Below, one piece after another: positions 7,789 through 14,419 of a DNA stretch of 14,419 nucleotides. The stretch spans positions 1 to 14,419 of the forward strand of contig JAESUA010000302.1 of the NCBI GenBank assembly GCA_016763255.1, given 5' to 3'. How positions within the stretch are numbered: the stretch's first letter is position 1; each line of letters begins with the position of its first letter. The notes under the pieces were generated by a model. It searched no databases, had not been told where the DNA came from, and saw only the letters and a list, made by a program, of their open reading frames with translations. Both the position numbers and the translations under genes were made by a program. This DNA comes from Magnetovibrio sp. Lineage in GTDB: Bacteria > Pseudomonadota > Alphaproteobacteria > Rhodospirillales > Magnetovibrionaceae.

Positions 7789-8730
7789 TTATTTTGGCCG
7801 AACAGCAACAATAAGAGTGTTAATTGTAACTTTCCGTTTGCGTGCTTGCGCCTCTGAAAAACCGGTAGCAGGAGCAAGTAATGTTGATTCAACCTCAAAC
7901 CCACACGATTTAACTAGCTCGACCACTTCCTCAGGGGTATTCCATAAATAGATATGATCTGGTGCAGGACTGTTTATGGGCACATTGAGGAACAGCCGTC
8001 CACCTGGATGCATTGCTTCATATACATTCTTTAAAGCGACACTCGGATAATCAAGATGCTCCAAGACTTCGCTGAAAACCACGGCATGATATGACGTTGT
8101 CTGAACGAGCGGATCTAATATATTTTGTAACGTTAAATTAATTTGGCGATTAACGCATAAAGACTTTAGGGCGTTATCGGTAGCTGAGATACTGGATTGG
8201 CTAACATCCCATGCTGATATGCTCTTCAATTTCTTCTGCTTTGCTGCAAAATATAGAAGCAGGCCATGACCAGGACCGATTTCTAACAAATCATCTCCTT
8301 CATTAAGACCGGGCAGAAATGTGTTCACATAATATGCAAAGGAGACGATCTGATTCGTCCAGAGTATTTGAGAAAACAAAATTCCGTTTATATACCGGGA
8401 CATATAATCGTGATCAGAATATATCTGTGAATATGCTTCAGAAAAATTTGACCAGCGATATTTACCTGTTTTACGAAAATGGACGTCCTCAATAATAAAA
8501 TTATTGCACATCCATTTATAGTCTTCGCAAAACTCCTCTAACCTTTCCCCAGCAAGCTGCAAAACAAGCTCAGCAACCTCCTCAGAAATAATCAGTATCG
8601 TTTCATCTAGCCCTTCAAAGTGCCCCCTAAGATAATCTTCGTGCTGAGGCCAGACCAAAAGTTGAGCCGCAACAATTCTCTGAAGATATGGGCTATTTTG
8701 AAGACGATTAATACTATTTGTCATACACAT
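7789..8730 (-). CDS. Class I SAM-dependent methyltransferase
   Basis: The predicted 313-aa protein has an N-terminal region of about 140 residues without an assignable domain, then a Rossmann-type methyltransferase domain. Motif I is LLEIGPGHGL at 148-157, the acidic end of strand 2 lies in AWDVS at 173-177, and the post-motif FSEVLEHL is at 219-226. GGRLFLNVPI follows near the usual motif III region. The long N-terminus suggests a substrate-recognition helper, as in several sugar or lipid O-methyltransferases. The ATG at 8730 and one at 8724 are both possible; the ribosome-binding site is weak. It is the first gene after the MITE-like element and 52 bases before the carbamoyltransferase, so a sugar O-methylation step is plausible. 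Acceptor unknown. Confidence 0.85.
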   Translation of the reverse strand: MCMTNSINRLQNSPYLQRIVAAQLLVWPQHEDYLRGHFEGLDETILIISEEVAELVLQLAGERLEEFCEDYKWMCNNFIIEDVHFRKTGKYRWSNFSEAYSQIYSDHDYMSRYINGILFSQILWTNQIVSFAYYVNTFLPGLNEGDDLLEIGPGHGLLLYFAAKQKKLKSISAWDVSQSSISATDNALKSLCVNRQINLTLQNILDPLVQTTSYHAVVFSEVLEHLDYPSVALKNVYEAMHPGGRLFLNVPINSPAPDHIYLWNTPEEVVELVKSCGFEVESTLLAPATGFSEAQARKRKVTINTLIVAVRPK

Positions 8731-8789
8731 TCATTTCTTAAATGAACCAGAAAAATGCCGGTTTTAATTTATTTCCAAGTCTTTGTGCG

Positions 8790-8824
8790 TAATACCATGC
8801 TGTATTAATAATGACCTATATGGA
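8790..8824 (+). repeat. Left terminal inverted repeat of the MITE-like element
   Basis: This 35-bp end pairs with 9026-9060 in inverted orientation, with six mismatches. The most conserved part is the shared core TTAATAATGAC, preceded by a block with ATACCA and GCTG in common. It lies in non-coding DNA upstream of the methyltransferase gene. Confidence 0.7.
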
Positions 8825-9025
8825 AGGCTCCTCAAGGTTTTCGGCTAGGAAAAACGCGGGGCAGCGTGCCCAGCGTGGGCATCCAAGACACGGTTGACAG
8901 CGTCTGAAATCCTTGAATAACCGGCGTTCTGGTCGCTTGCAAAGACCGTCGGAGGGCGTCGAAAGCCCTTGGTTATGAACCACATCACCTTCGGCATTTC
9001 CAATCCGATGGCCTTTGGAAAGCAA

Positions 9026-9060
9026 TCCCTATAAGTCATTATTAACGCAGCTTGGTATAA
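9026..9060 (-). repeat. Right terminal inverted repeat, overlapping the acyltransferase 3' end
   Basis: This is the inverted partner of 8790-8824. Read on the minus strand, it encodes the last 11 residues of the AAC(3)-like protein (TLIPSCVNNDL) and its TAG stop, as far as the frame overlaps. The gene's 3' end has therefore been rewritten by, or recruited from, the mobile element. Confidence 0.7.
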
Positions 9061-9943
9061 GCGTTATTTCAACTAAATCAGCGGCTTTTGGAATTTGAGC
9101 TGGAATGCTTTCGTTCAACCTTACCACCACATCCCTTTCTAAAAAGGCGCATGAATTTCCATCAAGCATCTTCATGCCAAATTCATCAACGTTAGCAACG
9201 GTGACGCACTGATAGGGGGCCCCACGAAAATTTGTTTCAAAAAGCACACCTTCTTCCCGAAGACGTTTTTCTATTGATGAGAAATCAGCTTTCGGTGTAA
9301 CACCACGATAATTTAAGTACGCCAGCCAAGGCCCCGGCACCTCTTTTCCATTACTGTATACTTTGGATTCAAGGATTTTATGGTACCGGTGGTTACATCC
9401 GTGCATCTGTTCCAAATGGTGCATATATGTAATGGATAATGAAAACGGCACACCAAGACATACAAATTTTGCGTCATATTTTGCCAAGCGACCAAAACTA
9501 CTTAAAGGCCCAAAAGCAGACCTACCTGTATTAGATAGAATATCTTTTGCATGCTTACCTATGCCCGCAAGCGAGAAAATAGGATGCAGTGAACGAACGG
9601 CCTTGGGATGAAGTCGAACAAAATTGGTAAATGGTCCGACGTCAGAAGGTGTCTCCTCAAGATCGAATATTATATTTGGTGCCGCACAGTCGTATGCAAA
9701 CGTTGGCACGATCAACGTGCCTTGAGGCCCTAAATAGTTGAGCAAAGTTCCCAAAACAAACTCACACCACTTGTTGGCGCGATCACGCATTGATTCACGA
9801 GTTATTTCCGAAGGGTAACTCGGCAAGGGCAGCGCAGAGATGTCGATTCCAAAATACACAGTATCGCCGCGCTCAACAGCAAGGGCGCTTAATAACGTTT
9901 CAAACTGCTCCCTGGCTTCATCTTCAGTCAAAGGCGCTGTCAT
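9029..9943 (-). CDS. AAC(3)-family N-acyltransferase
   Basis: The predicted 304-aa protein belongs to the aminoglycoside 3-N-acetyltransferase-like fold (Antibiotic_NAT). Visible signatures are GPQGTLIVPTFAY at 72-84, RSLHPIFS at 117-124, FGPLSSFGRL at 144-153 and HHLEQMHG at 175-182, in the positions of the family's conserved acyl-CoA and His/Glu segments. In a glycan locus such proteins are expected to N-acylate an amino sugar, not confer drug resistance. With the ACP, reductase and FkbH genes immediately upstream, an acyl-ACP donor is a reasonable inference. The ATG at 9943 is preferred over a TTG at 9952; it overlaps the FkbH gene by 20 bases, implying coupling. Its last 11 codons and stop lie in the terminal repeat of an adjacent MITE-like element, so the native C-terminus may have been replaced. 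Confidence 0.87.
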   Translation of the reverse strand: MTAPLTEDEAREQFETLLSALAVERGDTVYFGIDISALPLPSYPSEITRESMRDRANKWCEFVLGTLLNYLGPQGTLIVPTFAYDCAAPNIIFDLEETPSDVGPFTNFVRLHPKAVRSLHPIFSLAGIGKHAKDILSNTGRSAFGPLSSFGRLAKYDAKFVCLGVPFSLSITYMHHLEQMHGCNHRYHKILESKVYSNGKEVPGPWLAYLNYRGVTPKADFSSIEKRLREEGVLFETNFRGAPYQCVTVANVDEFGMKMLDGNSCAFLERDVVVRLNESIPAQIPKAADLVEITLIPSCVNNDL

Positions 9944-11567
9944 TCGTCTCAAACATATCTAGGTCCACTTTATGGCGTTTACAGAAATCTTCACCAGCCA
10001 AGCCAATCATGCCATTTTCTAGCTGATGAAATGATGTATCAGCTAAGAATGATTTGATAGCGCTGTTTCTATCGGTAGGCTTGAACGCAAAAATCAAGTC
10101 AGATCGGATGTTTTGTAATACGCAAACGATGAATGCGTATTCCAGGAGTCTCTGAAACACTCTGCATGACATTATAAAAGAGCTAACGAGTCCATCCGGC
10201 TCTACCAAACAGGCGATAACTTCACCATGTCTTCCGGTCCGATCAGATAGTTCGCCGGAGATAAGCCGCGCACCTAAAGCTAACTTTTTCGCGACATCCT
10301 CTGGGTTAATTCTATTGCCATTCAGATTGAATTGATTGGTTTTGTTGATTAATTGCACTGCCCTTTCCCACCCCTCAGAGCTTCGGTCGTGCAACGTGAG
10401 CTTCATCTCAAGCCCACGTAAAAATAAATCAATGTTTGCCCCCTGCTCATCGCTCGGTGGCATCGAACCTAAACGACGTCGATACATTTCGGATCGGTCA
10501 CGATCGTCATCTGTTACAACTTCACGACTGAATTTCTCACTGACTTGTACAACAAATTCTACAAAGTCATCATCAGTGCTTGGGAATTCAATACATAAAA
10601 CCTGAGGTAAGGATGTTGATACTTCAGCAAGTTCAACTGGGTTGTCGTCAATAAACACGAATGAATCTAGCCCCAGATTCAGTTGATCAGCCAACATTCG
10701 AATTTGCGCAGACTTAGCTTCATAACTTGCAATAATTGCCACAAAGTCATCTTCCACCATATGCACAGTGCTTGCTTTGAATGGGCTTAATGCCACATCA
10801 AGGTCATTTCTACTTACGGCAGCCAAAACAATGCCTGAAGCTTTTAGCTTCCGCAATAAGCCCTGGTATAAAAAATGAGAATACCCCCTACCTTCAGGTT
10901 CACATTCAATACCGCTCAAGCCATCCTCAGCAATCATACCTGACCATAAGACACCATCTAAGTCAGTAACTAATACTTTGAAGTTCTCTTTACGATCCTC
11001 AACACTCATCGACCAGACTACTTTTGCGACATCGCTCAAGTTCTCGCCACGTAGTGGACTTCCCGTGCTCAGGTATCCACCAAGGGTAAACACATTCGGG
11101 GATATAACTTTAGCACCAAGGTCTCGAGCCAAACTCAAGATTGAATGCGATAAGGTTTCAACATCATTCACATCTGAGAAAATTGGTAATACAGGTGCCG
11201 GAATATAAACAAACTTGGCATTTTTCCGACTCTTAAATTGGTTAGCGGTAAATGTAGCGTGTTCCAAGAGTGTGTTCGGTGAACCAACTGTATCTGACAC
11301 ACCAGAGCGCCAGTCCAATTCTGCAGCAAAGTCCCAAGGAAAAAGAACGTATATTTCGCGTTCCGCCGATTCCTCTAATTGAATAAGCGCTTGCGATAAA
11401 GCCCCAAAGGAAACTGTATTGATATGTGCATCAATATTATCATATGCGGCGTAAGCGCGAACATATGTGCACAGTTGATTTACCGTACCGGACATCCCAA
11501 GAAAGATGGATGTTTTGTTTTCAGAGCTAAACCCTTTTAGGGTTTTGCGCGCATCAAGAAAATTCAT
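9924..11567 (-). CDS. FkbH-type HAD-IIIC protein (acyl-ACP loading)
   Basis: The predicted 547-aa protein has the FkbH layout. An N-terminal alpha/beta region covers about 1-190. The HAD-IIIC core carries the nucleophile motif TDLDGVLWSG at 201-210 (Asp202, Asp204), SRND at 252-255 and IDDNP at 306-310. A GNAT-like C-terminal part contains INKTNQFNLN at 407-416, DRTGRHGEV at 442-450 and SCRVFQR at 467-473. Characterised FkbH-like enzymes dephosphorylate 1,3-bisphosphoglycerate and place glycerate on an ACP; relatives handle lactate or remain unassigned. The start at 11567 is chosen because this ATG overlaps the previous stop as ATGA; a frame extension to 11636 would run inside the upstream gene. 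With a stand-alone ACP gene two genes upstream and no polyketide synthase in view, loading of a hydroxy-acyl group for sugar N-acylation is the favoured inference. Confidence 0.9.
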   Translation of the reverse strand: MNFLDARKTLKGFSSENKTSIFLGMSGTVNQLCTYVRAYAAYDNIDAHINTVSFGALSQALIQLEESAEREIYVLFPWDFAAELDWRSGVSDTVGSPNTLLEHATFTANQFKSRKNAKFVYIPAPVLPIFSDVNDVETLSHSILSLARDLGAKVISPNVFTLGGYLSTGSPLRGENLSDVAKVVWSMSVEDRKENFKVLVTDLDGVLWSGMIAEDGLSGIECEPEGRGYSHFLYQGLLRKLKASGIVLAAVSRNDLDVALSPFKASTVHMVEDDFVAIIASYEAKSAQIRMLADQLNLGLDSFVFIDDNPVELAEVSTSLPQVLCIEFPSTDDDFVEFVVQVSEKFSREVVTDDDRDRSEMYRRRLGSMPPSDEQGANIDLFLRGLEMKLTLHDRSSEGWERAVQLINKTNQFNLNGNRINPEDVAKKLALGARLISGELSDRTGRHGEVIACLVEPDGLVSSFIMSCRVFQRLLEYAFIVCVLQNIRSDLIFAFKPTDRNSAIKSFLADTSFHQLENGMIGLAGEDFCKRHKVDLDMFETNDSAFD

Positions 11568-12652
11568 GGCATGGCGCCGCCAGATAGAGATATGGTTGCG
11601 CCTGATATCAAATGACTTTGGTTTTCCAACAGCCACATTATTTGTAATGCAGCCTCTTCAGTTGTTGCAAGTTTCCCTGAAGGCGAACGATCAGCGTGTG
11701 ATAACCGGACGGCATTGTTTATCCCTGCATTCATTCCACCATCGATAACGTCGAAAACAACGGAAAAGCAACGGCGCCCGTAAGGTGCCAATTCTAAAGC
11801 TAAGATATTTGATAAAGCCGGAAGCATTGCTTTGGCCACGCTATAAAGCGGCATACGGAAATTATGGCGGCCAGGTTTGGCAAAGGTAGAACCGATAAGG
11901 ATTAATGAAGCATTTTCCGTGCCATGATCTATCAAATGACGAGTAAGCGCATGAATGCTTTCAAGCGGTTCTGAAACGTGATGCTTTATAGAGCTTCGAG
12001 GGTCGTCGAGCATTGAAAAGGAAACGTTATCTGGTGCTGGCCACGCGCAATGTACGATACTTTTAATGGGCCGGTTTCCAATAACATCGCCAATGCGTGT
12101 GATATCTGGTACCGTAAATGAACCTTCAAGGTCCCCCCTAGAAATACCCAAGCCTTTGTTGCCAAGAATTTTCAACAAGGCACTTCCAACGCCGCCAGAA
12201 GCCCCGATTACGAGAATTGGAGCTTCATCATTCGATGGAATGCTAAGCTTAGCACTTTCCTTCGACACTCCAATTTTATGATGCCCGAATTCATATGTAG
12301 CTTGGACATAGCGAACCCCAGAGTCACGATCACTAACGTTGGCCTCAACCCGACCGACACCACCTGTTTCAGATACCAGCCGAGCGGACACCGTTAAGCT
12401 TGCCGGTGGAATAATTGGAGCAATAAAACGCAGCTTCATATTGTGCAGCAGGCAATCCGCACCTGGTATGTGCATGCCTGCAATTCTGGAAATTAATCCA
12501 GCAGAGAACGCGCCATGCAGAACCATATTTTTGTATTCCGTTTTGGATGCATGTCCAGGATCAGTATGGAGCGGATTCCAGTCGCCAGAAAGCTCCGCAA
12601 AACGGAGTGCATCTTTCGGACTTACATCAATTTGGAAGCTTGCTGTTTTCAT
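11564..12652 (-). CDS. MaoC-like hydratase / SDR reductase fusion protein
   Basis: This 362-aa protein joins two enzymes. Residues 1 to about 125 form a MaoC/R-hydratase hot-dog domain with SGDWNPLH at 22-29, whose Asp24 and His29 match the catalytic dyad, plus VLHGAFSAGLIS at 44-55. Residues from about 145 form a short-chain dehydrogenase/reductase with GASGGVG at 150-156, Ser255 in IGS, and YSVAK at 270-274 (Tyr270, Lys274). The SDR part is short (about 218 residues), and the usual NNAG motif is replaced by HCAWPA (201-206). The pairing suggests interconversion of 3-keto-, 3-hydroxy- and enoyl-thioesters on the ACP encoded immediately upstream. It overlaps the ACP gene by four bases (ATGA) and the FkbH gene by four bases, so the stoichiometry of the three proteins is probably linked. 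Confidence 0.88.
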   Translation of the reverse strand: MKTASFQIDVSPKDALRFAELSGDWNPLHTDPGHASKTEYKNMVLHGAFSAGLISRIAGMHIPGADCLLHNMKLRFIAPIIPPASLTVSARLVSETGGVGRVEANVSDRDSGVRYVQATYEFGHHKIGVSKESAKLSIPSNDEAPILVIGASGGVGSALLKILGNKGLGISRGDLEGSFTVPDITRIGDVIGNRPIKSIVHCAWPAPDNVSFSMLDDPRSSIKHHVSEPLESIHALTRHLIDHGTENASLILIGSTFAKPGRHNFRMPLYSVAKAMLPALSNILALELAPYGRRCFSVVFDVIDGGMNAGINNAVRLSHADRSPSGKLATTEEAALQIMWLLENQSHLISGATISLSGGAMP

Positions 12653-12888
12653 AGACCTTTTTGTATCAAAATTTCTTGGATAGCCGCGTAAGAAGTCATG
12701 TGTTCAAAATCATTGGTATCAAACTGAATAGAAAATTCGCTTTCCATCCCAGCAACAATCGATGTTAAGGCGAGAGAATCCCAGCTTGGCATGGTGATTC
12801 TTCGAATTTTAGTAACATCAAAGTCCTCCTCGAGCTCAAATACCGCCATAAAGATATCTTTGAGAATTTGTTCGTTAGTTATGGGCAT
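12649..12888 (-). CDS. Acyl carrier protein
   Basis: This 79-aa protein carries a phosphopantetheine attachment site in WDSLALTSIV (36-45), with Ser38 as the modified residue. Its length, acidic character and predicted helix layout are typical of discrete ACPs. The Asp-Ser-Leu is embedded in PSWDSLAL, as in many non-fatty-acid ACPs of glycan and secondary-metabolite loci, not in the DSLDTVE context of primary AcpP. The ATG at 12888 has AGGA about ten bases upstream. It is the first gene of a run with 4-bp overlaps into the MaoC-SDR fusion and then FkbH, and so is the probable carrier for their acyl group. A TAAAAT-like -10 box can be seen in the upstream gap, but without a matching -35, so promoter placement is open. 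Confidence 0.9.
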   Translation of the reverse strand: MPITNEQILKDIFMAVFELEEDFDVTKIRRITMPSWDSLALTSIVAGMESEFSIQFDTNDFEHMTSYAAIQEILIQKGL

Positions 12889-12995
12889 TATTTTTCATTC
12901 CTGTGAGCATTAGGCTAGCAGTTGGGTAACTTTCTGGAACATTTTAGTTGAGAAGGCATGAGAAGAATATGAGCCTATAAAAACCACTCGTGCGA

Positions 12996-14294
12996 CTACT
13001 CGACAGAAACAATTTCAGCCTGCAATAGTATTGCCAAAATATCATACATCTCCCACATCGGCGACCCGAAGCGTTCAGCCATTTCAAGCAATCCAGTTTG
13101 TCCGTCGCTGTAGGCAATTACATTCATTAAATTGCGAACATTGACATTATATTCCTTCGTAGATAGCTGCGGATAAAGGTCTCTTTTACTTAATTGAGGT
13201 TCGCATAGTATTTTGGTTACAGGCTTTAAATTCATTTCCAAACATTCGATACATGTTCGCAATAGTTCATATCCGCCAAACAATCCCTCTGGCGAGATAA
13301 CGGTCAAATCATCTCGTGACGTATGATACTCAGGAAAGTCGTTAAACCCACCCCGCATAACCGTTACCACCGGCAGATCCACACCAGGTGCACAATATTG
13401 CCGCTCATCAGAACCACGCTCAAGAAATGAGTATTTTGTAAACCGATCTACCTTAAATTCTAAAACGTGATTCACTATCCTATCAGCAAGGGTTCCATCT
13501 TTGCGGGATGCTATGTATGAATAGCCTCTATCATCTCCGATACAACTTACGTTGAAACCGGCCACCACGTTCTTTTTCATCTGCTCGATATTTTTACTCA
13601 GATAGCATATGGAGCCGATGGTCTCGGGGATGAAAATAATGCGATAGGTGTATCGTCTGTCTGAAAGCTCACTCAGCCACTTCCCAAGAAACGAGGTAAC
13701 GATTGGGCCTGACAGCTCATTGTTCGCCATCGACGGGTGACAAACGTAAGTCGAAATAAGTACTTCTTCAGCAGTCGATCCGGGAAGTATCAGTTCCCCA
13801 TATGTTAAATGTCCAAGCTTTAAAGTACTGTCGATAACGACCTTATAAGTACCTGGCTTCAAATTTTCGCGCTGATTATGAGTAAGGCAGAATCCCCATT
13901 TTTCTTCGTAATAAGATGTAATGTACGGAATTGCATCTGGATCATCTGGAATAGAGTAAAGGTGTTCTTGAAGCTCGTCCAGAGACATCGATTCATCAAC
14001 AGGCGTCGAATAACTGACGACATGCAAATTACTTTTGTTGAAGTCGACGACTTTATCACCGGATGGGTCAATTATATACGCATCACGAATATTCCATTCT
14101 GGCGGCACGACCCAATCAAAACACTTAGTGCCTGACGGCACCTCATGTATTGTCAAATTTGGTAACTCGCGCTGAATAATTGACAAAGTCTGACGGACGC
14201 CGTCACCTGTGATGCTGCGACAAATTGGAAAAAGTTCTTCGGCAAGCCCGAACATAGACTGCCCGATATTTTGTGGATCATCTTGTTCAGGCAA
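12996..14294 (-). CDS. DUF4910-family aminopeptidase-like protein
   Basis: The predicted 432-aa protein fits the DUF4910 family, which combines an M28-like zinc-peptidase fold, an inserted DUF2172-type region and a C-terminal winged-helix domain. Visible features, numbered from the chosen start, are FPICRSITGDG near 22-32 and YVCHPSMANNELSGP at 183-197 (His186). FIPETIGS follows at 221-228 (Glu224), YHTSRDDL at 323-330 (His324), and a helical end after about 370 that may be the winged helix. These histidines and glutamates match metal-site positions of M28-like enzymes. Members commonly occur in polysaccharide loci, but their reaction is not established to my knowledge. Start choice: a TTG at 14294 has AGGAAGG eight bases upstream. 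A TTG at 14315 and an ATG at 14243-14264 in the same frame are alternatives. A 107-bp gap separates it from the ACP gene. Confidence 0.83.
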   Translation of the reverse strand: MPEQDDPQNIGQSMFGLAEELFPICRSITGDGVRQTLSIIQRELPNLTIHEVPSGTKCFDWVVPPEWNIRDAYIIDPSGDKVVDFNKSNLHVVSYSTPVDESMSLDELQEHLYSIPDDPDAIPYITSYYEEKWGFCLTHNQRENLKPGTYKVVIDSTLKLGHLTYGELILPGSTAEEVLISTYVCHPSMANNELSGPIVTSFLGKWLSELSDRRYTYRIIFIPETIGSICYLSKNIEQMKKNVVAGFNVSCIGDDRGYSYIASRKDGTLADRIVNHVLEFKVDRFTKYSFLERGSDERQYCAPGVDLPVVTVMRGGFNDFPEYHTSRDDLTVISPEGLFGGYELLRTCIECLEMNLKPVTKILCEPQLSKRDLYPQLSTKEYNVNVRNLMNVIAYSDGQTGLLEMAERFGSPMWEMYDILAILLQAEIVSVE

Positions 14295-14355
14295 TGACTG
14301 AACCTTCCTTATCAATCATATGAGTATATAGTTTGCGAAAACCTCGGTCGCGCAA

Positions 14356-14419
14356 TCAAAGGGTGCCGTCACGTTCAAATATAAAATGATCGTGTCCGTG
14401 ATGTTCGGACCGAGTAGCA
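14356..14419 (-). CDS. C-terminal end of an upstream gene (partial)
   Basis: An open frame enters from the right edge and ends at a TGA at 14358-14356, 61 bases before the chosen start of the DUF4910 gene. The visible tail reads SEHHGHDHFIFERDGTL, which is His-rich and Asp-rich and looks like coding sequence, but it is too short to name. It is in line with the rest of the operon and probably the preceding gene of the same cluster. The other minus-strand frames were not fully excluded, so this is tentative. Confidence 0.35.
   Translation of the reverse strand, partial: ATRSEHHGHDHFIFERDGTL

Larger units (their letters stand above)
8790..9060. mobile_element. 271-bp MITE-like element with imperfect terminal inverted repeats
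   Basis: A non-coding insert between the acyltransferase and methyltransferase genes is bounded by 35-bp inverted repeats (8790-8824 and 9026-9060) that match at 29 of 35 positions by direct comparison. The interior looks richer in G+C than the surrounding genes. It holds a perfect 6-bp hairpin TGCCCA-GCG-TGGGCA (8867-8881). The longest internal frames (69 and 64 codons) are on the minus strand and do not look like a transposase. GCG flanks both outer ends (8787-8789 and 9061-9063) and could be a 3-bp target duplication, but three bases prove little. Size, terminal repeats and lack of a transposase fit a miniature inverted-repeat transposable element or a decayed IS remnant. The mobilising family is not identified. 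Confidence 0.65.

Noticed and set aside
8816..9039. Two overlapping minus-strand frames of 69 and 64 codons inside the MITE-like element
   Set aside because: They lie within non-coding mobile DNA, begin in or near the terminal repeat, and show no transposase-like or other recognisable motif.
9029..9943. Aminoglycoside resistance gene
   Set aside because: The fold is that of AAC(3), but operon context with ACP, FkbH and sugar-tailoring genes points to a biosynthetic acyltransferase, not drug resistance.
11568..11636. N-terminal extension of the FkbH protein by 23 residues
   Set aside because: It lies inside the upstream MaoC-SDR gene, while the ATG at 11567 forms a standard ATGA overlap and gives a normal FkbH start.
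12889..12995. Terminator or promoter in the gap between the DUF4910 and ACP genes
   Set aside because: There is no stable hairpin with a T-run, and the TAAAAT box lacks a -35 partner at proper spacing.

Overview
The window lies inside a surface-glycan or glycoconjugate tailoring locus of a Gram-negative bacterium. Every recognisable gene is on the minus strand, so transcription runs from high to low coordinates. Genes are packed closely, with several 4-bp ATGA overlaps, and no rRNA, tRNA, CRISPR array or complete transposase gene was found. The enzyme mix is typical of polysaccharide, O-antigen or flagellin-glycosylation islands of proteobacteria: FkbH-type HAD, acyl carrier protein, AAC(3)-like acyltransferase, NodU/TobZ carbamoyltransferase, SGNH hydrolase, radical SAM proteins, Gfo/Idh/MocA oxidoreductase and a DUF4910 protein. 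Base composition is moderately AT-rich by eye. A marine (alpha)proteobacterium is a reasonable but weak guess; nothing here fixes the taxon.

Layout in transcription order: (1) The 3' end of an unidentified gene (14356-14419), then a DUF4910/M28-like aminopeptidase-fold protein (12996-14294). (2) A coupled four-gene acyl-ACP cassette: acyl carrier protein (12649-12888), MaoC-hydratase/SDR-reductase fusion (11564-12652), FkbH-type HAD-IIIC protein (9924-11567) and an AAC(3)-family N-acyltransferase (9029-9943). (3) A 271-bp MITE-like element with ~35-bp imperfect terminal inverted repeats (8790-9060). It abuts the acyltransferase and supplies that protein's last 11 codons and its stop. (4) A class I methyltransferase (7789-8730), then a carbamoylation module: NodU/TobZ carbamoyltransferase (5892-7736), a 58-aa SxtJ-like membrane protein (5679-5855), an SGNH hydrolase (4599-5675) and a 34-aa single-TM microprotein (4498-4602). 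The two small genes were found by reading the intergenic DNA. (5) After a 180-bp gap, a radical SAM/SPASM protein (3097-4317), a B12-binding-type radical SAM protein (1240-2991) and a Gfo/Idh/MocA oxidoreductase (73-1107). The first codons of a further gene may sit at the left edge.

Working model (inference): the ACP cassette makes or loads a small hydroxy-acyl group, possibly glycerate-derived through FkbH. The AAC(3)-like enzyme then transfers it to the amino group of a nucleotide-sugar. The methyltransferase and carbamoyltransferase add further substituents, and the SGNH protein with its two tiny membrane partners may act on the same glycan. The radical SAM pair and the oxidoreductase may remodel the sugar ring. 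No glycosyltransferase, polymerase or flippase is visible, so this would be the decoration part of a larger locus.
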